64,000 bases of DNA from Longimonas halophila (GTDB lineage: Bacteria > Bacteroidota > Rhodothermia > Rhodothermales > Salinibacteraceae). The number at the start of each line of letters is the position of its first letter. The stretch's first letter is position 1. Shown here piece after piece: positions 17,641 through 26,401 of the stretch. Under the pieces are notes generated by a model. The model did not search any database. It had not been told where the DNA came from and saw only the letters and a list, made by a program, of their open reading frames with translations. A program made the translations under genes and the position numbers. The stretch is taken from assembly GCF_002554705.1 (NCBI RefSeq), contig NZ_PDEP01000009.1:106601-170600 (forward strand). The letters run 5' to 3'.

Positions 17641-17764
17641 GGGTATCCGTAAAAATTAAAAGGAGAACAACGGCAGTACAGGCTACAAAGCAGGACCGTG
17701 ATACAAAAGCGGGTCCCGGTCTCAGCACAGCGCTCCGTGCATGGAGGCGCGCCCTGCAAAGCGC

Positions 17765-17818
17765 AAAAGCCCCGGGAGGCGTCGCGGCATCCGCGACACG
17801 GCGGGAAAATCAGGGCTT
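17765..17818 (-). terminator. Nested hairpin downstream of alr, probable terminator
   Basis: Read on the minus strand, AAGCCC (17818-17813) pairs with GGGCTT (17772-17767) and encloses a perfect GTCGCGG-ATG-CCGCGAC hairpin. The outer stem runs into TTTT (17768-17765). It is about 70 bases past the alr stop. Confidence 0.5.
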
Positions 17819-17888
17819 GTGCAAAGGGCGTGCAGCTGCAGACTGATTAATTGGTATGAATGCAGTGGAATTAACGATGATAGTCTCT

Positions 17889-19052
17889 CTATATTGTTCC
17901 ATTATCCGCAACAGACGTCGCCGGAGCGTCGCAGTAATGGCGTGGAACGCGGGGGGCAAGCTGGCACGCGATTTCGTAAGGGATGGTATCACTCCACCGC
18001 GCCACATCGTGCAGGGTAGGACCTGCTGCGTCGAACAGCACGGCACGGTCGCCGACTGACGTGCGCTGAGCAAGGGCACTGGTAGGGGAACCGAGGTCGA
18101 CCATGCACAGATCCATGCACACGCGGCCCACCATGGGGCGCAAGGTGCCATGGAGGCGCACATGGGCATGGCCCGAGGCGGCACGAGGGTAGCCATCGCC
18201 GTATCCGATGCTCAGCGTGGCTACCTGTGTAGCGCGTGGAGCTGTCCACTGGGCCCCGTACGACACGGTTTCGCCCTCGGGCACTGTGTGGGTATGAATC
18301 ACCCGTGCACTCAGCGACAGCACGGGGCGGAGCGCATGGCCTGAGTCAGCGATACCGGTCGGGGCAGGGATCGAGGTGAGTCCGTACAGCCCGAGTCCTG
18401 CCCGTACGTAGTGGGCATCAGGGGGGAGCCGGGTAGACAAATGTGAGAGGGCATCGGTGTTGGCGACGTGCACAGCTGCAGGAGCCGGATGCAGCGTGCG
18501 AAGGACATCGGCAAACCGTTCTAACTGCGTGGCATTGAGCGGGTGGTCGGGGGTGTCGGCCGTCGCCAGGTGGGTGTAGATGCCTGTTGCCTCCACAGAC
18601 GAGGCCTGGTGCAAGCGCGTCCACCATGTGGATACGTCGGTATAGTTCAACCCAAGGCGATGCATGCCCGTATCCACATTCAGGTGGGCCGGCAGGGGGG
18701 CGTCGAGCGTTGCTGTTGCAAGCATGCGCGCAACCGGCACGCTCGTTACAGAAGCGTGCAAGCGATGAGCCGTGTAGGCAGAGAGTTCGTCGGATGTGGG
18801 AGGAGCCAGCACCAGGATAAGCCCCTCAATGCCCAGTTGCCGCAGCGTAATGGCCTCGTGAAGACGAGCGACTGCAAATGCCTGAACTCCGGCCTCCTGA
18901 AGCAGAGGAGCTACGGTGCGAACCCCATGCCCATACGCGTCGGCTTTGAGTACAGCCATGAGTGCTGACGGGCGGGCGCGGGTACGAAGCACGTGCACGT
19001 TATGACGGAGGCGATCGGTGCGTATGGTAGCGTGCACCGCAGCGTTGGGCAT
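17889..19052 (-). CDS. alr: Alanine racemase
   Basis: The protein has 387 residues. The PLP-binding lysine is Lys36 in AVLKADAYGHG, followed by the TIM-barrel domain. The C-terminal beta domain contains GETVSYGAQW, with the second catalytic Tyr, and MVGRVCMDLCMVD, both diagnostic. It interconverts L- and D-alanine for peptidoglycan synthesis. The last about 20 residues after LAPRVPRHY are an unusual Ala/Asp-rich tail. The gene is transcribed alone on the minus strand, divergently from the next gene. Confidence 0.96.
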   Translation of the reverse strand: MPNAAVHATIRTDRLRHNVHVLRTRARPSALMAVLKADAYGHGVRTVAPLLQEAGVQAFAVARLHEAITLRQLGIEGLILVLAPPTSDELSAYTAHRLHASVTSVPVARMLATATLDAPLPAHLNVDTGMHRLGLNYTDVSTWWTRLHQASSVEATGIYTHLATADTPDHPLNATQLERFADVLRTLHPAPAAVHVANTDALSHLSTRLPPDAHYVRAGLGLYGLTSIPAPTGIADSGHALRPVLSLSARVIHTHTVPEGETVSYGAQWTAPRATQVATLSIGYGDGYPRAASGHAHVRLHGTLRPMVGRVCMDLCMVDLGSPTSALAQRTSVGDRAVLFDAAGPTLHDVARWSDTIPYEIACQLAPRVPRHYCDAPATSVADNGTI

Positions 19053-19265
19053 GAGGGAGCATACAAGGTAACAGGTACAGGTGGGAGATGCATAGCATAC
19101 TGCTTTGGAGCAGGTTCCCCAGCGCAGATAGCATTCCGAAGAACTGGAAACAGGTGCGCATCGCCATGGGATGAGAACAGCATACAGGCTGTGCGCAGCG
19201 GAACATCTGAGGATTAAAGTGCTATCTTATGTTCACAGTTTCTAAACGAAAAATACTGTCATCGA

Positions 19266-19790
19266 ATGCCCATGGCTGCCTCTTCGTCCGAGTCTGACGT
19301 TGCCCCAATTTTGCAGGTTGCCCACACCAGCGCGCACATGCGCCGCCATTGCCACGAGGCGCTGCAGAGCGAGGGGCCTTGCATCGTGCTGGCCGGGGGC
19401 ACGCGTGCCGAGCGCCAGCAGACGTTTGGAACGATCATCGACCTGGCCGATCAGAACGCCCTGCAGTTCCGTGCGGCTTCGTTGGTTGGGGAGCGCCGCA
19501 AGCATACGCAGAACAGTCTGCGCAAGGTGTTCGATAGCGGATCTGAAGAGCGAGCGCTCCTCTTTGTAGATGGTCTTGACACCCTGCTCACGTGGCATCA
19601 CGTCGATGAGCCCGCAACTACCGATGAAGACGCGATGCCGTCTACCGCCGAGTATTTCTTTCAGCGTGTAGAATCCTATCTGTATCCCGTTGTACTTGGC
19701 GTTGACAATGCTGTGCACGTTGATGCATTGCGCCAATGCAGCCCTCATCTCGTTATTACACACGGAAGTCCCGAAGGCACCGCGGTCTGA
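19266..19790 (+). CDS. Conserved hypothetical, degenerate P-loop ATPase-like
   Basis: The protein has 174 residues. It has an alternating alpha/beta pattern with CIVLAGGTRAERQQTF where a Walker A loop would stand (without the GKT signature) and ALLFVDGLDTLL resembling a Walker B strand. The end VVLGVDNAVHVDALRQCSPH resembles a sensor-1-type strand. This suggests an AAA-like fold that may have lost nucleotide binding. No specific family was recognised. It is followed by a TPR gene and a LysM gene on the same strand. The ATG at 19266 or one at 19272 could be used. Confidence 0.55.
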   Translation: MPMAASSSESDVAPILQVAHTSAHMRRHCHEALQSEGPCIVLAGGTRAERQQTFGTIIDLADQNALQFRAASLVGERRKHTQNSLRKVFDSGSEERALLFVDGLDTLLTWHHVDEPATTDEDAMPSTAEYFFQRVESYLYPVVLGVDNAVHVDALRQCSPHLVITHGSPEGTAV

Positions 19791-19918
19791 TTTCAGGTCA
19801 CAGTCTTCCTGTACAGGGTGCAATAGCGTTGTCCGTCGCCGGTGCATCACGCGGCACATCCGCTTGGGGCGGGCGTACGGGCCAGTGTCTTGCTCTTCCC
19901 ACAACGCCTTCGCTGGTT

Positions 19919-20239
19919 ATGGACCGGATTGCCCAACTCGAATCGTTTCTGGACGACGATCCCGATGACGCGTTTACGCAGTTTGCGCTGGCCCAGGAGC
20001 ACCTGAAACAAGGGGACCTGAACACCGCCCAGGAATACTTTGAGACGCTGGTGGCCGAGCAGCCTGACTATGTGGGCACGTATTATCATTTGGGCAAACT
20101 CTACGAGCGTCGCGGCGCGGTAGAGCAGGCTATCGAAACGTACGAGCAGGGCATTGAGGTGGCCCGCACGCAGCGCGATCGCAAGAACCTGTCGGAGCTC
20201 CAGGATGCGCTGATGCAGGCGAAAGGCGTCGGGTTTTAG
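19919..20239 (+). CDS. Small TPR-repeat protein
   Basis: The protein has 106 residues. The frame extends upstream into the previous gene, but the ATG at 19919 (MDRIAQLESFLDDDPDDAF) gives a clean start. Three helical repeats of tetratricopeptide type follow: FTQFALAQEHLKQGDLNTAQ, YVGTYYHLGKLYERRGAVEQ and a final helix pair. It is strongly acidic at the N-terminus. It probably mediates protein-protein contacts. Position between the ATPase-like and LysM genes suggests a small operon. Confidence 0.8.
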   Translation: MDRIAQLESFLDDDPDDAFTQFALAQEHLKQGDLNTAQEYFETLVAEQPDYVGTYYHLGKLYERRGAVEQAIETYEQGIEVARTQRDRKNLSELQDALMQAKGVGF

Positions 20240-20285
20240 TAAGAGGGATACACAGGTGTCTGCTGTCTAACGACCCAGATAGTTT

Positions 20286-21422
20286 ATGAACGACACATGC
20301 TACCGGATGTGCGGGTGGGGACTTCTACTTGTTGGGCTGCTTCTGGGCGCCCCGTCAGTCGCTCACGCCCAAACCGATACCACCTACGTCGTGAAGTCAG
20401 GCGACACGCTCTACAGCATTGCACAGCGCGTAGGGGCCTCCGTGCGGGCGCTGCAAGCCTGGAACGAGCTTGACGGCACCGCGCTGGCTATTGGCGACAC
20501 GCTGCGCGTGCGTCCGCTTCAGCGAGGATCTTCGCCGCAAGACAGAGCATCAGAGGAGCACGCCTCTCAACGCCGTGCGCCTCTCAACACGGAGCCACTG
20601 GCCGACAGCCTGCCCCCGGTTGAGCCGGTTGAGCCTTCCACCGATACAACAGCAGACCCCGCTGCACCCTCTTCGGCCTCGCAAAGCACATCGGATGCGT
20701 CTGCCCCCGATTCGTCATCTGCCGATGCCCCTGAATCTGCTCCTGATGACCAGGCTGAATCGCGCTCCTCGTCGGCGCGTGATGAAGATGCTGAAGATCA
20801 GGTATCGTGGCAGTTGGTCGAGCGTCCAGAAGGGGCGACATGGATTGACCTGGCACTGCAGACCGGTATCACCGCCGATTCGCTCTGGCGCCGCAACGAC
20901 ATGCCAGCCCAGGTGCCCGATCAGGTCTACGTACCCACAGAGTCCGTTCAGGCGGAGCAGCACACGGTGGCCTCGGGCGAGACGCTCTACAGCCTCGCAG
21001 GCCAGTACGGCGTGAGCGTACGTGCGCTTCAGGCCGCCAACGACCTTGACGCGACGAACCTGAGCATTGGGCAAACGCTTCGCATCCCCAGCCAGCAGTC
21101 TATGCTGACAGGCGCCTGGGCGCCGCCTGATACGGCTCAGGTGGCAGCATTTCCATCGGCATTTGCCGGACGACTCACAGCCAGCGGCGTAAGCTATGCC
21201 CCCGAAACCCTGGTGGGCAGTCATCCAACCCTGCCCTACCACTCCGTAGTGCTGGTATCGCACCCGGTCGGTGCCGCTCCCGAGGAGGCCCGCCACGTGT
21301 TCGTGCGTATTGTTGACCGGAGCGTAAACGGGCCTGAAGTGTCGACCGCTGCTGCCGAGGCACTGGAGCTACAGGGCACAGCGTCTGTGGCATTGCGCGT
21401 GGTGTGGCGCGCTCCCGAATAG
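20286..21422 (+). CDS. Secreted protein with two LysM domains and an RlpA-like C-terminal barrel
   Basis: The protein has 378 residues. A signal peptide (hydrophobic 12-25, then VAHAQ) is followed by a LysM domain (about 32-77, starting YVVKSGDTLYSIAQ). A Ser/Asp/Ala/Pro-rich disordered linker (about 80-165) and a divergent repeat (about 170-220) come next, then a second LysM (about 222-266, HTVASGETLYSLAGQYG). The C-terminus (about 285-378) reads AGRLTASGVSYAPETLVGSHPTL-like double-psi barrel sequence ending ALELQGTASVALRVVW. It should bind peptidoglycan in the periplasm or at the septum. The RlpA-like Asp/His catalytic residues are not obvious, so lytic activity is unproven. Confidence 0.82.
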   Translation: MNDTCYRMCGWGLLLVGLLLGAPSVAHAQTDTTYVVKSGDTLYSIAQRVGASVRALQAWNELDGTALAIGDTLRVRPLQRGSSPQDRASEEHASQRRAPLNTEPLADSLPPVEPVEPSTDTTADPAAPSSASQSTSDASAPDSSSADAPESAPDDQAESRSSSARDEDAEDQVSWQLVERPEGATWIDLALQTGITADSLWRRNDMPAQVPDQVYVPTESVQAEQHTVASGETLYSLAGQYGVSVRALQAANDLDATNLSIGQTLRIPSQQSMLTGAWAPPDTAQVAAFPSAFAGRLTASGVSYAPETLVGSHPTLPYHSVVLVSHPVGAAPEEARHVFVRIVDRSVNGPEVSTAAAEALELQGTASVALRVVWRAPE

Positions 21423-21512
21423 CTTGGGGTTCCATCACGCCCTGCGAACAGATGCGCCCGCTCGGCATAGGCAAATGTGCCCGTTGTTTTCTCAACGCTC
21501 CGCCGCGCCCTG

Positions 21513-21824
21513 ATGTCCAACGCTAATGCTTCATTCGAATGGCCTGCCTGGGTGCAAGCTGGGCTGTTTTTCGTACTGGCCTTTGGGGGGATTCAGGGCG
21601 TATCGGCAATGCTGCAAGGTACCATCACACTTCCGGCGCTTGTCAGCGCCCTGATAGCAGCTCTTACCGGCGCAGGCATTGTGTACAGCTACGAATGGCG
21701 ACGCCAAGCCGGCGTGTTCGATCCGCCGCCTGCACCTAAAGCAGAGGCATCCGAAGAAACAGATGTTCGTGCACCCAACGCCGAAGCCTCTGCATCCTCC
21801 GCCCAAGATGCCGCATCGTCATAG
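21513..21824 (+). CDS. Small two-helix membrane protein, hypothetical
   Basis: The protein has 103 residues from the ATG at 21513 (MSNANASFEWPAW). Two hydrophobic helices (about 14-33 and 43-60) are followed by YEWRRQAG, consistent with a positive-inside cytoplasmic tail. The C-terminal 40 residues are Ala/Ser/Glu-rich and probably disordered. No family was recognised. It lies between the LysM gene and htpX on the same strand. Confidence 0.65.
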   Translation: MSNANASFEWPAWVQAGLFFVLAFGGIQGVSAMLQGTITLPALVSALIAALTGAGIVYSYEWRRQAGVFDPPPAPKAEASEETDVRAPNAEASASSAQDAASS

Positions 21825-21949
21825 CACAAGTCGCCCACTATCGCGACGCGACAGTGCGCTGACATTTCGACATACGAGCAGATCTGGGCACAGCGTTTGA
21901 CGCTCTTGCCGTACAACATGGGTTGTATGAAGTAAACGGAAGAGGTCGT

Positions 21950-22789
21950 ATGAGTACACTTCGCACTGCAGGCCTGATGGCCTTTATGATGGTCCTGTTT
22001 GCCCTGGTGGGACACGCACTGGGCGGCACAGGCGGCATGACCGTTGCCTTGGTCATTGCACTGGGCATGAACGTCTTCAGCTACTGGTTCAGCGACGCGA
22101 TTGTCCTGAAGATGCACGGCGCACAGGAGATCAGTCGGGCCGATGCGCCTGCGTTGTACGACATGGTCGACCGGCTGCGCCGCCGCGCTGATCTGCCAAT
22201 GCCACGCGTGTGCATCATCCCACAGGATCAGCCCAATGCGTTTGCTACAGGACGCAATCCAGACAACGGCGTGGTAGCTGTAACGCGGGGCATCATGCGC
22301 ACGCTGAACCGCGAGGAGTTGGAGGGCGTGATTGCGCACGAACTGGCGCACATCAAGAACCGAGACATCCTCATCTCGTCGATTGCAGCCACTATGGCCG
22401 CTGCGATTACGCTGCTCGCCCGCTTTGGCTTTTTCTTTGGCGGCGGACGCGAACGCGGCGGCTTCGTTGGGGCGCTCCTGATGATGATTCTGGCGCCGGT
22501 GGCGGCTATGCTCATCCAGATGGCCATTTCGCGCTCGCGCGAGTACGTGGCCGACCGCGACGGGGCCCACATCGCTCAGAACCCGATGGGACTGGCGCGA
22601 GCGCTGCAGCGGCTGGAGTTGACAGCACAGCGACAGCCCATGCGGGGCGGCAGCGAAGCAACCTCGCATCTGTTCATCGTGAACCCGTTTTCGGGCGGGA
22701 TGCGTGGGCTCAAAAGTCTCTTTTCTACGCATCCCTCCACCGAAGACCGCGTAGCACGTTTGAATGAGTTGGCGCGCACCGGTGTGTAG
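21950..22789 (+). CDS. htpX: Membrane zinc metalloprotease HtpX
   Basis: The protein has 279 residues from the ATG at 21950, preceded by AGAGG at a good distance; the upstream extension of nine residues is not needed. N-terminal membrane helices (about 6-24 and 28-45) precede the M48 peptidase domain. The zinc motif HELAHIKNRD (HExxH) is near residue 132. Two more membrane helices follow (about 150-165, 185-205), then SREYVADRDGA carrying the third zinc ligand. The end THPSTEDRVARL is typical of HtpX. It degrades misfolded inner-membrane proteins under stress. Confidence 0.95.
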   Translation: MSTLRTAGLMAFMMVLFALVGHALGGTGGMTVALVIALGMNVFSYWFSDAIVLKMHGAQEISRADAPALYDMVDRLRRRADLPMPRVCIIPQDQPNAFATGRNPDNGVVAVTRGIMRTLNREELEGVIAHELAHIKNRDILISSIAATMAAAITLLARFGFFFGGGRERGGFVGALLMMILAPVAAMLIQMAISRSREYVADRDGAHIAQNPMGLARALQRLELTAQRQPMRGGSEATSHLFIVNPFSGGMRGLKSLFSTHPSTEDRVARLNELARTGV

Positions 22790-22827
22790 GCGACCGAGCA
22801 TGCGGTTGTGCGTCGCACAACTGCGCA

Positions 22828-24135
22828 TCACGCATGCAGCATGCGTCCGCGCAGGTAGGGCACCGCCAGTGTGAGGGTGCGCAACACCATGAGCACGGTA
22901 ATGCCGGCCCATACGCCACTCAGGCCCCATCCCATGGGCTGTACGAGGAGTAAGACCCCTGCTGCACCTCCTGCCGAAAGGAGCATAGCCTTGGCGAGAT
23001 ACGGAAAGCGCTCAGCGCCCATGTAGATGCCATCGCCCACGAACACAAATCCGTTGAGCGGCTGCAGAAGCGCCACCACCGGAAACACCGTGAGAATGGC
23101 CTGGATGGTCGCAGCATCGTCGGTAAAGAAGCCCGGCAAGACGGGGCGCAGCAGCCCAAACCCGATGCCGAGCCCGCACCCAAGGAGCAGCCCCCACCCC
23201 AGCAGGCGGTTCGACACGGTGCGGGCGCGCTCCGGAGCCTCTGCCCCCAGGTGCTTGGCTACGAGGGCCTGCGCCGCCACCGCCAGGGCGTCAACCACCA
23301 GCGCCATGAAGAGCCAGAGCTGCGCCGCCACCTGATGCGCCGCCACGGCGGTTACGCCCACACGAGCAGCTACCGCCGTAGCCAGCGTCATGGTACCCAC
23401 AAGCGCCGCCGTGCGCATGATGAGGTCGCGCCCCACGCGAAGCAGCGGAAGCAACGCACGCGGCGCAGGCCAAAACCAGGTGATGTGAAAGTCAGCGCGA
23501 TAAGTGCGAAACAGCAGCACCATAAACGCAAGCGCCCCAATCCACTGCGCCGTAACCGTAGCCACCGCCGCCCCGGTCAGGCCCCAGCCCAGCCCAAAAA
23601 TAAGGATGGGGTCAAGCACCAGATTGACCAGGTTGAGTCCAATGGTCACGTACATGGGCGTGCGCGTGTCCTGGTATCCGCGAAACGCACCGTGTCCGGC
23701 CGTAATAAGTAGCACAGCCGGACCGGCGAACGCACGGATGCGCAGATAGGCAAGCGCGGGTTCAAGTAGTTCGCCTGTTGCGCCCATCAGGCGCAGGAGC
23801 GGCACCGCAGCAGCCTGGAGCACGGCGAGAGCCGCCGCCCCCGTGACGAGCGCCAGAACCACCGCGCGTACCACCACACGTCCGGCAGCATCGCGGTCGC
23901 CGGTACCTACGTGGCGTCCTACCCGTGGCGTGGTGCCGTAGGCCAAGAAGTTGAAGATGACAAAGGCCATTGAAAAGAGCGAGGCGTTGACGCCCAGCGC
24001 CGCCAGCGGCACGCGCCCAAGCTGGCCCACGAACGCCGTATCTACAAGCGACACAAGCGGGTCGGTGGCCAGCCCCGCAAGGGCCGGAATGGCCAGATGG
24101 AAGATAGCACGGTCGTCATCGGTCCAGAGGCGCAT
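22828..24135 (-). CDS. MATE-family multidrug/cation exporter, DinF-like
   Basis: The protein has 435 residues from the ATG at 24135 (MRLWTDDDRAIFHLAIPALA); upstream in-frame ATG 24177 and GTG 24183 are alternatives. Twelve hydrophobic segments occur in two homologous halves, with DTAFVGQLGRVPLAALG near the start. This is characteristic of the DinF branch of MATE transporters, which export drugs or metabolites in exchange for Na+ or H+. The gene is alone on the minus strand, convergent with htpX. Confidence 0.92.
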   Translation of the reverse strand: MRLWTDDDRAIFHLAIPALAGLATDPLVSLVDTAFVGQLGRVPLAALGVNASLFSMAFVIFNFLAYGTTPRVGRHVGTGDRDAAGRVVVRAVVLALVTGAAALAVLQAAAVPLLRLMGATGELLEPALAYLRIRAFAGPAVLLITAGHGAFRGYQDTRTPMYVTIGLNLVNLVLDPILIFGLGWGLTGAAVATVTAQWIGALAFMVLLFRTYRADFHITWFWPAPRALLPLLRVGRDLIMRTAALVGTMTLATAVAARVGVTAVAAHQVAAQLWLFMALVVDALAVAAQALVAKHLGAEAPERARTVSNRLLGWGLLLGCGLGIGFGLLRPVLPGFFTDDAATIQAILTVFPVVALLQPLNGFVFVGDGIYMGAERFPYLAKAMLLSAGGAAGVLLLVQPMGWGLSGVWAGITVLMVLRTLTLAVPYLRGRMLHA

Positions 24136-24383
24136 TGGGGACGTAGTGCCAGCGGGCAAAACATGGCGAACGCGCATCCACACGGGGGGACGTGCGTAAA
24201 GTTCAACGTAGTGTGGCCGCCGCCCACCACGTCTGCATCACGCGGACGGTCCGCTAACGGTGGACAGGACTGGTGCCTTCGCATCCGCCCCACATGATGA
24301 TAAAGGTTGCATAACAACCGAGCTATCGCTTAGGGGTATGCAGCCTATGCCGTGCATCTATCCATAAAACTCACCGGTTGCCT

Positions 24384-25091
24384 GTGACTGCCTCTGCTAC
24401 CGAGGATCCACTCATCCTTGTTGTTGACGATGAGGAAGACTTGCTGAGCCTGCTGGAGTACAACTTGCAGGAGGAGGGATTCGCGACCGTGCTTGCACGC
24501 GATGGGGTTGAGGCGCTGGAGCAGGCGCGGGAGCACGATCCCGATCTGATTATTTTGGATGTGATGATGCCTCGCCTGGATGGCATTGCCGTGTGCGAGC
24601 GTGTGCGCAAAGATGCCCATCTGCGTACCACCCCCATCATGATGCTAACGGCACGCTCCGAAGAGGACGACCAGGTGGCCGGGCTCGATGTGGGAGCCGA
24701 TATCTACATCAGTAAGCCGGTGTCGGTATCAGTAATTATCAGTCAGGCGCGAGCCCTTCTGCGCAGCGCACAGCGCTACGACACGCCGCCGAACCAGCTG
24801 GTGGTGCATTCGCTTACCATAGATCGCGACCGCTACCTGGTGTATCAAGACCAGGAGTCAGGCGAGAAAAAAGAGATGCGCATGCCGCGCAAGGAGTTCG
24901 AGCTGCTCTACTTTTTGGCCTCGCATCCGGGCAAAGTATTCTCGCGCCAAAAGATTTTGGATAACGTATGGGGGCCGGATGTGTACGTGGTTGACCGCAC
25001 GGTAGACGTACATATTCGCAAGATTCGCGAAAAGATTGGCAGTGCCCTCATTGAAACCGTCAAGGGTGTCGGTTATCGTTTTAAAGAATAG
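24384..25091 (+). CDS. phoB: Phosphate-regulon response regulator PhoB-like
   Basis: The protein has 235 residues from the GTG at 24384 (a TTG at 24378 is the alternative). The receiver domain has VVDDEEDLLSLL, the phospho-acceptor Asp in LIILDVMMPRLDG, and the Lys in YISKPVS. The C-terminal winged helix contains FELLYFLASHPGKVFSRQKI and VDVHIRKIREKIG. The OmpR-family domain order and its place 132 bases upstream of pstS support a PhoB role. A GCCCCCAA/TTGGGGGGC inverted repeat (25091-25141) overlaps the stop codon. No PhoR kinase gene is adjacent. Confidence 0.9.
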   Translation: MTASATEDPLILVVDDEEDLLSLLEYNLQEEGFATVLARDGVEALEQAREHDPDLIILDVMMPRLDGIAVCERVRKDAHLRTTPIMMLTARSEEDDQVAGLDVGADIYISKPVSVSVIISQARALLRSAQRYDTPPNQLVVHSLTIDRDRYLVYQDQESGEKKEMRMPRKEFELLYFLASHPGKVFSRQKILDNVWGPDVYVVDRTVDVHIRKIREKIGSALIETVKGVGYRFKE

Positions 25092-25223
25092 CCCCCAACT
25101 AAAATAGCTCGGCATGCGGGCATCGCTTCGCTTTGGGGGGCACGGCACACGGGGCGCACTCTGCTTTGTACGACAACAAGTAGCCTTCTCGACAGCACTC
25201 GCTCACTAACGCTTTGCAACTGC

Positions 25224-26306
25224 ATGAATCGTCTACCTTGTTTAACAGGCTGGCCTGCGGCACTCTGTAGTGTGGCGCTGCTGGCTGGATTGGTGTTGTT
25301 TACTGGATGCGGCGGCGACACGGCCCAGACCGTGCGCGTTGACGGATCGAGCACGGTGTTTCCTATCTCGCGGGCTGCGGTGACCGACTACCAGCAGGAA
25401 AATCCAGATGCGCGTGTGGTTGCGGGCAACAGCGGCACCTCCGCAGGCTTTCAGCGCTTCTTTCGCGGCGAAACCGACGTGACAGGCGCTTCGCGTCCGA
25501 TTCGTGAAGACGAGCTGCGCCGCGCCGAAGAGGCCGGCATTGAGTTCATTGAGCTGCCTATTGGATACGATGGCATTTCGATCACGACGCATCCAACCAA
25601 CGATTTCGTGTCGTGCCTTACGGTGAGCGAGCTAAACGCTATCTGGGAAGACGGAAGCACGGTAGAGCAGTGGAGCGACATCCGCGACGGCTTTCCGGAT
25701 AAGGAGATTCGCCTGTACGGACGCTCATCTGCCAGCGGCACGTACGATTACTTTACCGAAGCCATCAATGGCGAGCGCGGCAACATTCGCGATAACTACA
25801 ACGCCAGTGGCACCGACAACGCCACCGTGCAAGGCGTATCGCGCGATCAACGCGGCATGGCGTTCTTTGGGCTGTCGTACTACGAAAACAACAGCGACAA
25901 CCTGCGCCTCATTGCCGTTGACAACGAGCAGGGGGAAGGATGCGTAGAGCCTACCCAAGAAACGGTAGCCAACGGCACCTATCAGCCGCTGGCCCGCCCG
26001 GAGTTCATCTATGTGAATGTAGCCAGCCTGCAAGAAAACCCCGAAGTGGTCTCGTTTGTACGCCACTACATTGCCAACGCGCAGCGTTTTGTGCGGCAAG
26101 CCGAGTACATCGCGTTCGAATCTGAAGTCTATGACTTGGTGATGCAGCGCTTTGAAAATCGCAAAACAGGCAGCATGTTTGAAGGCAGCGGCCCCACCAT
26201 TGGCGTGCGCATTGGCGACCTGCTGAACCGCATGAACACAGACGGGAATGCAGCACCCTCTGACTCGACCACTGCAGCCCCCGATAGCACCAACGCAGGT
26301 TCGTAA
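25224..26306 (+). CDS. pstS: Phosphate ABC transporter, substrate-binding lipoprotein
   Basis: The protein has 360 residues. The lipoprotein signal ends in LVLFTGCGGD. The PstS family core follows: VDGSSTVFPISRA (phosphate-binding Ser/Thr), GNSGTSAGFQRFFRGETDVTGASRPI, and YGRSSASGTYDYFTEAI. A Pro/Ser/Thr/Asp-rich tail of about 25 residues closes the protein. It captures inorganic phosphate outside the inner membrane and delivers it to PstCA. It is the first gene of pstSCAB-phoU. Confidence 0.96.
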   Translation: MNRLPCLTGWPAALCSVALLAGLVLFTGCGGDTAQTVRVDGSSTVFPISRAAVTDYQQENPDARVVAGNSGTSAGFQRFFRGETDVTGASRPIREDELRRAEEAGIEFIELPIGYDGISITTHPTNDFVSCLTVSELNAIWEDGSTVEQWSDIRDGFPDKEIRLYGRSSASGTYDYFTEAINGERGNIRDNYNASGTDNATVQGVSRDQRGMAFFGLSYYENNSDNLRLIAVDNEQGEGCVEPTQETVANGTYQPLARPEFIYVNVASLQENPEVVSFVRHYIANAQRFVRQAEYIAFESEVYDLVMQRFENRKTGSMFEGSGPTIGVRIGDLLNRMNTDGNAAPSDSTTAAPDSTNAGS

Positions 26307-26401
26307 CCGAGCAGCTGTGCTCCATACGTTGAGGCGCGAGGCTGCAGCGGGCGGTCTCGCGCTATTCTGTTCTACGCACGAAGCGTCTTCACCCCGGCAC
26401 T

